Positions 58,001 through 64,000 of a DNA stretch of 64,000 nt are shown one piece after another (the stretch's first letter is position 1; each line of letters begins with the position of its first letter). A program made the translations under genes and the position numbers. The stretch comes from Elymus sibiricus. Taxonomy: Eukaryota; Streptophyta; Magnoliopsida; Poales; Poaceae. Where the stretch lies: positions 418,295,409 to 418,359,408 of the forward strand of contig CM077667.1 of assembly GCA_039707655.1 (NCBI GenBank). The letters are read 5' to 3'. The notes below the pieces were generated by a model. The model saw only the letters and a program-made list of their open reading frames with translations. It did not search any database and was not told the DNA's origin.

Positions 58001-58690
58001 AAATTCGGGCCATTGATCTCTTATCTTCTCATATCGACCGATGAATTCCGGAGTCTCCTCTTTCTCGACAAACTTTGTGTTCAACTCTTTCTTCCAGTTC
58101 CTGAATAGTTCTGCCATCTTCTTAAGAGCAAACGCCTTGACCTTTCGCTCTATAACTGGGTTATTCGGATCCTCCTCTCGCGGTAGGCTGAAATTTGTCA
58201 TCAGCTCGGTCCAAAGATCATCTTTCAGTCTATCCTGGACATAAGAAACTTCAGGGTCATTATTATTCTTATTCCATTGCTGGGTGCTGATCGAGACATA
58301 GTCCCTAACAACAACTCCACACTGATGTACAAATGTGTCCTTGGTCCGCCTGGGAGCAATCGGTTGGCCATCTTTCGCGACTTCTGTGATCGTGAACCTT
58401 TCATCCGGGCGCAACCTTTTCTTCGGGCCTCGTCTCCTTACCTCGTCAGACTTTGCAACAGTTGAGGCTCCCTCCTCCGTTCGGTCACCGGAGCCATGAT
58501 CATGATCCCCTTCCTCCGCCATTCGGTCACCGGAGCCGTAATGATCTCCTTCCTCCTCCATTGTTGGATCACCGGAGCCGTCATCCTCTCCTTCCTGACC
58601 ATCGGTGTCGTTGAGATACGACAAGGGATCACCTCCGGCGAGGATTATATCCCCCAACAACTGTTCTTTTTCTAAGTCTCTGTGATCCAT
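55034..58690 (-). pseudogene. CACTA second gene: Transposase_24/DUF8039-type protein with C-terminal ULP1-like protease
   Basis: Exons read right to left: 58,690-56,070, 55,987-55,814, 55,733-55,623, 55,540-55,474, 55,357 (or 55,369)-55,268 and 55,162-55,034; junctions are GT-AG and in phase. Exon 1 has an acidic N-terminus with Glu/Asp-Gly repeats, the Transposase_24 region (YISIS/DYVSISTQQW ... SGGYYIARPLWDKAE), a coiled coil, a DUF8039-like block (MAAVGSVVPPRVEGTFHC) and a Pro-rich linker of RQGTPPPP repeats. Later exons hold a ULP1/C48 peptidase: FHFILLSINLDGALVTVLDS (catalytic His and Asp) and NHLCGYYVCEF (catalytic Cys). In ULP1-like proteases these form the Cys-His-Asp triad that cleaves SUMO or related substrates. 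An in-frame TGA at 55,127-55,129 truncates the last exon about 30 codons early; the triad precedes it. Confidence 0.82.
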
Positions 58691-58902
58691 AGTTTCTGCA
58701 AATATTACAACATGGCAATATACAAACATGAGAGATGGATTAGTGGCAAACATGGACTTAATTAATATCACAACAAGGAATCATATGCATATGAGCAATG
58801 GATTAGTGGCAAACATCATGCAAAGTTGACAAGTTTTATAACAGTCAGTTTCAGACGATCGTCGAGGACTACTCCCCCGTCATGGTTGTCGAGGATACTT
58901 GC

Positions 58903-59450
58903 GACCTCCTCCCCCCTCATTTTCCCGAGAGAGTTAGGGGATACTTGCGGACTCCTCCCCCCTCATTTTCCCGAGAGAGTTAGGGGATACTTGCGGACTC
59001 CTCCCCCCTCATTTTCCCGAGAGAGTTAGGGGACATACTTGCGGACTCCTCCCCCCTCATTTTCCCAAGAGAGTTAGGGGACATACTTGCGGACTCCTCC
59101 CCCCTCATTTTCCCGAGAGAGTTAGGGGACATACTTGTGGACTCCTCCCTCCTCATTTTCCCGAGAGAGTTAGGGGACATACTTGCAGACTCCTCCCCCC
59201 TCATTTTCCCGAGAGAGTTAGGGGACATACTTGCGGACTCCTCCCCCCTCATTTTCCCGAGAGAGTGCGGGGACATACTTGCGGACTCCTCCCCCCTCAT
59301 TTCCCCGAGAGAGTTAGGGGACATACTTGCGGACTCCTCCCCCCTCATTTCCCCGAGAGAGTTAGGGGACATACTTGCGGACTCCTCCCCCGTCATTTCC
59401 CCTAGAGAGTTAGGGGACATACTTGCGGACTCCTCCCCCCTCATTTTCAC
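58903..59450 (-). repeat. Minisatellite of 12 units (48 and 45 bp)
   Basis: The unit reads GGACTCCTCCCCCCTCATTT, then TCCCGAGAGAGTTAGG, then GGACATACTTGC. The first units lack ACA and are 45 bp; the rest are 48 bp. On the minus strand each 48-bp unit encodes MRGEESASMSPNSLGK, and the frame stays open across ten units. The array lies upstream of the coding exon 1 of the ULP gene, in its 5' UTR or first intron. Confidence 0.88.
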
Positions 59451-59789
59451 GAAGCATGCCACATCATCGCATAACATGCATGTGAAAAGGCCCACCCCCA
59501 CTACCACATGTCTCTCAACATCCAAAATATTTTACAACTATATGGTAATCAAACATAATAAATTTTACAACTATATGGTAATCAAACATAATAAATTTTA
59601 CAACTATACATCAATCCATCCATATGAACATATTCCCGCAACAATGTAATAAAAAAAATTAAGAATATTTTTTGAACATATGAACATTTTCAACATATGA
59701 ACCTATGAAATTATACATCAATCCATCCATCCATATGAACATATGAACATTCTCAACATATGAACATACAAAAAATTTAAGAAAAAAAA

Positions 59790-60060
59790 TGCAGGGCAGG
59801 GGCGGCGGCAGCGCAGGGCAGGGGCGGCGGCGGCAGAGCAGGGCAGGGGCGGCGGCAGGGCAGGGAAAGGCCGGAGCTCACTGGGGGCGGCGTCGGGGCA
59901 GGGGCAGCGTCGAGGGCGTCAGCGAAGGCGTCGACGGCGAGGTGGAGCAGCCTGATGGCGTCGACGGGGCAGAGGGCGGCGAGGGCGTCGACGGCGAGCT
60001 CGGGCAGCCTGGCGGCGTTGATGTGCTCGCGTCGTCGGGGGCAACTGCAGATGAAATCTG
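59790..60060 (-). other. GC-rich probable first exon/leader of the CACTA ULP gene
   Basis: From a TATA box at about 60,085 the minus strand reads into GC-rich sequence that is open for over 100 codons (AVDALAALCPVD- and PALPPPPLP-type Ala/Pro repeats). It contains GGCAGGGGCGGCGGCA repeats of 18-19 bp at 59,795-59,870. I take it as a transcribed 5' exon or leader; no conserved domain is visible. Confidence 0.4.
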
Positions 60061-60078
60061 AAAAATTCCTAAGTCCCT

Positions 60079-60090
60079 GCTTATATACCC
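60079..60090 (-). promoter_or_regulatory. TATA box, CACTA second gene
   Basis: The minus strand reads GGGTATATAAGCAGGG, a strong TATA motif just upstream of the GC-rich exon region. It lies next to the palindrome array, as in other Triticeae CACTA elements. Confidence 0.6.
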
Positions 60091-60092
60091 AA

Positions 60093-60290
60093 CCCTTTAG
60101 TCCCGGTTGGTGGCTCCAACCGGGACGAAAGGTCAATTTCAGCAGCCCAAAGGGCGGGAAGCAGAGACCTTTGGTCCCGGTTGGTGGCACCAACCGGGAC
60201 TAAAGGGTGGCATTGGTCCCGGTTGGTGGCTCGAACCGGGACGAAAGGGTGGCATTGGTCCCGGTTCGAGCCACCAACCGGGACCAAAGG
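60093..60290. repeat. Internal CACTA palindrome array (four hairpins)
   Basis: Hairpins of TAGTCCCGGTTGGTGGCWCCAACCGGGAC type occur at about 60,098-60,131, 60,171-60,207, 60,211-60,249 and 60,254-60,290. They have the same core as the subterminal repeats at 54.5 kb but are internal and adjoin the TATA box. Confidence 0.85.
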
Positions 60291-60457
60291 CATGTGCCTG
60301 GCACAGCCGCGGTGCGGTTGGATGTTTAGTCCCACCTCGCCAAGTTAAGGGCGCCCGGACCTGTTTATAAGCCCTGCCGCGGCTGCAACGTTGAGCTCCT
60401 CTCTAAAGCGGGCATGTGGGCCTAACCGACCTCTTTCTGCTCTATGGGGCCTACTAT

Positions 60458-60575
60458 GTGAAAATAGATGCGAATTTATAGAGAAAATTCAACCTAAATT
60501 CAAAGTGCTAGTTAGGGCGTAACTAGCACTTTGAATTTAGGTTGAATTGCTCTATAAATTCGCATCTATTTTCAC
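60458..60575. repeat. Long foldback, arms of about 56 bp with 5-bp loop
   Basis: GTGAAAATAGATGCGAATTT... at 60,458-60,514 pairs with ...AAATTCGCATCTATTTTCAC at 60,520-60,575; only one mismatch plus one indel breaks the pairing. Loop GGGCG. An RNA from either strand would fold into a near-perfect hairpin. Confidence 0.9.
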
Positions 60576-60733
60576 TTTTGCTATTTTTTAATGTTATTTT
60601 TTTGCATATTAAAAGTTCTTAACAAAAAATACTTTATGAATATTCTTTTTGCTATTAAAGTTTTTAACAAAAATAACTTTGATAATTTTAGTTGCATAAA
60701 TTTTATATAATATTAAGTTAAATAACTTTGATC

Positions 60734-62130
60734 GGACGAAAACACGTCTATTACAAAGGGATTTCAATTTTTTAAACATATTTTAACTCAAGATTTTTTA
60801 TGCATTCAATATGCACCATTCAAAGCCACATCATCACTTTTCAACCCTTTTCTGACTTCATTTGCTATTTTTCATGCATTTCATGATTTATTTTGAGCTA
60901 AAATGACCCTGAATTGAAAAGCACTGCAAATGAACTCTGAAATGGTTGAAAGTTGGCATGGTATCATAATTTCACCCACATAGCATGTGCTAAAAAGTTG
61001 AGAGGGTTACAGGAAAAACTGGATGCACTTCGTGTACAAACTGGACAATCTCTTTCGAAGTATCAGGGTTTTGGATGAAAACTCGTCTATTACAAAAGGA
61101 TTTCAATTTTTTAAACATATTTGAACTCAAGACTTTTTCTACATTCAATATGCACCATTCAAAGCCACATCATCACTTTTCAAACCTTTTCTGACTTCAT
61201 TTGCTATTTTTAATGCATTTCATGATTTATTTTGAGCTAAAATGACCCTGAATTGAAAAGCACTGCAAATGAACTCTGAAATGGTTGAAAGTTGGCATGG
61301 TATCATAATTTCACCCACATAGCATGTGCTAAAAAGTTGAGAGGGTTACAGGAAAAACTGGATGCACTTTGTGTACAAACTGGACAATCTCTTTCGAAGT
61401 ATCAGGGTTTTGGACGAAAACTCGTCTATTACAAAAGGATTTCAATTTTTAAACATATTTGAACTCAAGACTTTTTCTGCATTCAATATGCCCCATTCAA
61501 AGCCACATCATCACTTTTCAAACCTTTTCTGACTTCATTTGCTATTTTTCATGCATTTCATGATTTATTTGAGCTAAAATGACCCTGAATTGAAAAGCAC
61601 TGCAAATGAACTCTGAAATGGTTGAAAGTTGGCATGGTATCATCATTTCACCCACATAGCATGTGCTAAAAAGTTGAGAGGGTTACGGCAAAAACTGGAT
61701 GCACTTCGTGTACAAAATGAACAATCTCTTTCGAAGTATCAGGGTTTCAGACGAAAACTCATCTGTTACAAAAGGATTTCAATTTTTTAAACATATTTGA
61801 ACTCAAGACTTTTTCTGCTTTCAATATGCACCATTCAAAGCCACATCATCACTTTTCAAACCTTTTCTGACTTCATTTTCTATTTTTCATGCATTTAATG
61901 ATTTATTTTGAGCTAAAATGACCCTGAATTGAAAAGCACTGCAAATGAACTCTGAAATGGTTAAAAGTTGGCTTGGTATCATCATTTCACCCACATAGCA
62001 TGTGCTAAAAAGTTGAGAGGGTTACGGCAAAAACTGGATGCACTTCGTGTACAAAATGAACAATCTCTTTCGAAGTATCAGGGTTTCAGACGAAAACTCA
62101 TCTGTTACAAAAGGCATTTCATTTCTTGAC
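60734..62130. repeat. Tandem array of 339-bp units, four and a part
   Basis: Units start at 60,734, 61,073, 61,412, 61,749 and 62,088 (period 339, 339, 337, 339) with landmarks GACGAAAACTCGTCTATTAC and GAGGGTTACAGGAAAAACTG. The fifth is cut at about 62,130, near the transposase gene end. Copies are similar throughout, so the array expanded recently. It is non-coding. Confidence 0.95.
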
Positions 62131-62192
62131 ATGTAACTGCTGTGATATTCTAGATCAAAGCCATCATCAGAATAGTTGTGGAGAGAAAGTCT

Positions 62193-64000
62193 TCACTTTT
62201 TCTTCGCGTGTGTCCCTTGCTTATTGCGCCGTAACCATGGATAATCTTCATCGTTTAACAGGGTGCTTGGGTCAGCCTTCACTTTGAAGGGACGAATTTC
62301 GTGAAACTTTTCATAATCTTCAGACATGTATGTCTTGCCCTCCACTCCCACGATGTCTCTTTTCCCTGAAAGAACTATGTGGCGCTTTGGCTCATCGTAT
62401 GATGTATTTGCTTCCTTATCTTTTCTTTTTCTCAGTTTGGTAGACATATCCTTCACATAGAAAACCTGCGCCACATCATTGGCTAGGACGAATGGTTCGT
62501 CTGTGTACCCAAGATTGTTCAGATCCACTGTTGTCATTCCGTACTGCGGGTCTACCTGTACCCCGCCTCCTGACAGATTGACCCATTTGCACAGAAACAA
62601 AGGGACCTCAAAATCATGTCCATAGTCAAGTTCCCATATGTCCACTATGTAACCATAATATGTGTCCTTTCCCCTATTGGTTGCTGCATCAAAGTGGACA
62701 CCACTGTTTTGGTTGGTGCTCTTTTGATCTTGGGCGATCGTGTAAAATATATTCCCATTTATCTCGTACCCTTTGTAAGTCAATACAGTCGAAGATGGTC
62801 CCCTGGCCAACGAGTACAACTCATCTGCAACAGTGGTGTTACCCATGAGATGTGTTTGCAACCAACTGCCGAAAGTCCTGATGTGTTCACATGTAATCCA
62901 GTCGTCACACTGCTCCGGGTGTTTGGAGCGCAGAATATTCTTGTGTTCATTGACATACGGGGTCACCAAGGTAGAATTCTGTAGAACTGTGTAGTATGCT
63001 TGAGACCAAAAATGCCCGTCCCTACATATTATTGAATTCGCTCCTAGCGTGCCTTTTCCAGTCAGTCTCCCCTCATACTGCGATTGAGGGAGACCAATCG
63101 GCTTAAGGTCAGGAATAAAGTCAACACAAAACCCAATGTTTTCCTCTGTTTGATGGCCCATGGAGATGCTTCCTTCTGGCCTAGCACGGTTACGAACATA
63201 TTTCTTTAAGACTCCCATGAACCTCTCAAAGGGGAACATGTTGTGTAGAAATACAGGGCCCAAAATGCCAATCTCGTCGACTAGATGAACTAGGACGTGC
63301 GTCATGATATTGAAGAAGGATGGTGGGAACACCAGCTCGAAACTGACAAGACATTGCACCAAGTCACTCTTTAACCTTGGTAGGATTTCTGGATCGATTA
63401 CCTTCTGAGTGATTGCATTGAGGAATGCACATAGCTTCACAATGGCTAATCGAACGTTTTCCGGTAGAAGCCCCCTCAATGCAACCGGAAGCAGTTGCGT
63501 CATGATCACGTGGCAGTCATGAGACTTTAGGTTCTGTAACTTTTCTCTGCCATATTTATCATTCCCTTTATATTTTACGAGAAGCCAGACGGGACCTTCA
63601 TACTGAGCAGGCATTCAAAGAAGATTTCCTTCTCTTCTTTGGTAAGAGCGTAGCTGGCAGGACCTTCATACTGCTTTGGATGCATGCCGTCTTTTTCGTG
63701 CACACGTTGCTGGTCCTCCCGTGCCTCCGGTGTATCTTTTGTCTTCCCATACACTCCCAAGAAGCCTAGCAGGTTCACGCAAAGATTCTTCGTCACGTGC
63801 TTCACGTCGATTGCAGAGCGGACCTCTAGGTCTTTCCAATAGGGTAGGTCCCAAAATATAGATTTCTTCTTCCACATGGGTGCGCGTCCCTCAGCGTCAT
63901 TCGGAACAGATAGTCCGCCAGGACCCTTTCCAAAGATTACTTGTAAATCATTGACCATATCAACTATGTGATCACCAGTACGGAGGGCAGGCTTCTTCCG
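62193..64000 (-). pseudogene. CACTA TNP2-type transposase, C-terminal part, broken; runs off the window
   Basis: The minus-strand frame enters at the right edge and encodes PALRTGDHIVDMVNDLQVIFG and WDLPYWKDLEVRSAIDVKH, the end of the TNP2 (Transposase_21) catalytic domain, then after TAA at 63,575-63,577 and a 1-bp deletion near 63,540 the frame continues as NLKSHDCHVIMTQLLPVAL and the DUF4218/DUF4216-type C-terminal region ending KKK at 62,193. This is the conserved layout of plant CACTA transposases, which cut and join the element ends. The two lesions would prevent full-length protein. The N-terminal half lies beyond the window. Confidence 0.88.

Larger units (their letters stand above)
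54474..64000 (-). mobile_element. CACTA (En/Spm) transposon, left end and most genes
   Basis: The element starts CACTAGTAGAAAACAGGG directly after TAG in the host LTR; subterminal palindromic repeats with TAGTCCCGGTT follow to 54,690. Two minus-strand genes lie inside: a ULP1-protease fusion (55,034-58,690) and a TNP2-type transposase (62,193 to the window edge). Between them lie a minisatellite, a GC-rich first-exon region, a TATA box, an internal palindrome array, a long foldback and 339-bp repeats. The right end and the 3-bp target duplication lie outside the window. Both genes carry nonsense or frameshift lesions. Confidence 0.93.

Noticed and set aside
58903..59450. Regular repeats mistaken for a CRISPR array
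   Set aside because: Units are directly adjacent with no spacers, and the sequence is a plant nuclear transposon.
59137..59649. Plus-strand 170-codon frame across the minisatellite
   Set aside because: It only reads the repeat in the other direction; gene orientation in this element is minus.

Overview
The window is a transposon-dominated stretch of a grass genome, most likely Triticeae (wheat, Aegilops or a close relative). The evidence is a BARE/Angela-type copia retrotransposon with 1,743-bp LTRs, a CACTA element whose ends carry repeated AGTCCCGGTT motifs, Stowaway and Tourist MITEs, Harbinger elements flanked by TTA, a Mutator-like element, and several non-autonomous LTR elements nested in one another. 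I see one intact host gene, no rRNA or tRNA genes, and no bacterial-type features.

Layout. 1-11.2 kb: degenerate LTR-retrotransposon fragments, LINE-like sequence, a GC-rich unrecognised remnant and a nested MITE cluster. 11,239-25,729: a non-autonomous LTR retrotransposon with matching CCAAT target duplications. A copia element (13,881-22,620, duplication TGAAC) is nested inside it. 25.7-28.0 kb: MITEs and a truncated LINE. 28.68-32.14 kb: the only intact host gene, a four-exon serine hydroxymethyltransferase of the N-terminally extended SHM6/SHM7 class, followed by a tandem-repeat array hit twice by LINE-type insertions. 34.65-39.25 kb: a stack of Harbinger-type elements. 39,764-43,774: a Mutator-like element with a perfect 9-bp target duplication. 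It carries a plant-mobile-domain gene instead of a transposase. 44.0-45.76 kb: a dead Harbinger transposase. 45,759-54,473: an LTR retrotransposon with an orphan gag-position ORF and no pol, interrupted by a solo LTR (duplication TCCTC). 54,474 to the right edge: the left end and most of the genes of a CACTA element, inserted into that retrotransposon's LTR.

How the parts relate. SHMT is presumably expressed on its own; the rest are mobile elements at different stages of decay. By eye, LTR divergence is about 1.5% for the copia, 2.6% for its CCAAT host and 4% for the element around the CACTA, which agrees with the nesting order. The most unusual elements are the Mutator-like element with a PMD cargo gene and paired subterminal palindromes, the CACTA whose second gene joins a DNA-binding-type transposase domain to a ULP1-like cysteine protease (with a 48-bp minisatellite, a long foldback and 339-bp repeats beside it), and the pol-less LTR element with its Asp/Asn-rich orphan protein.
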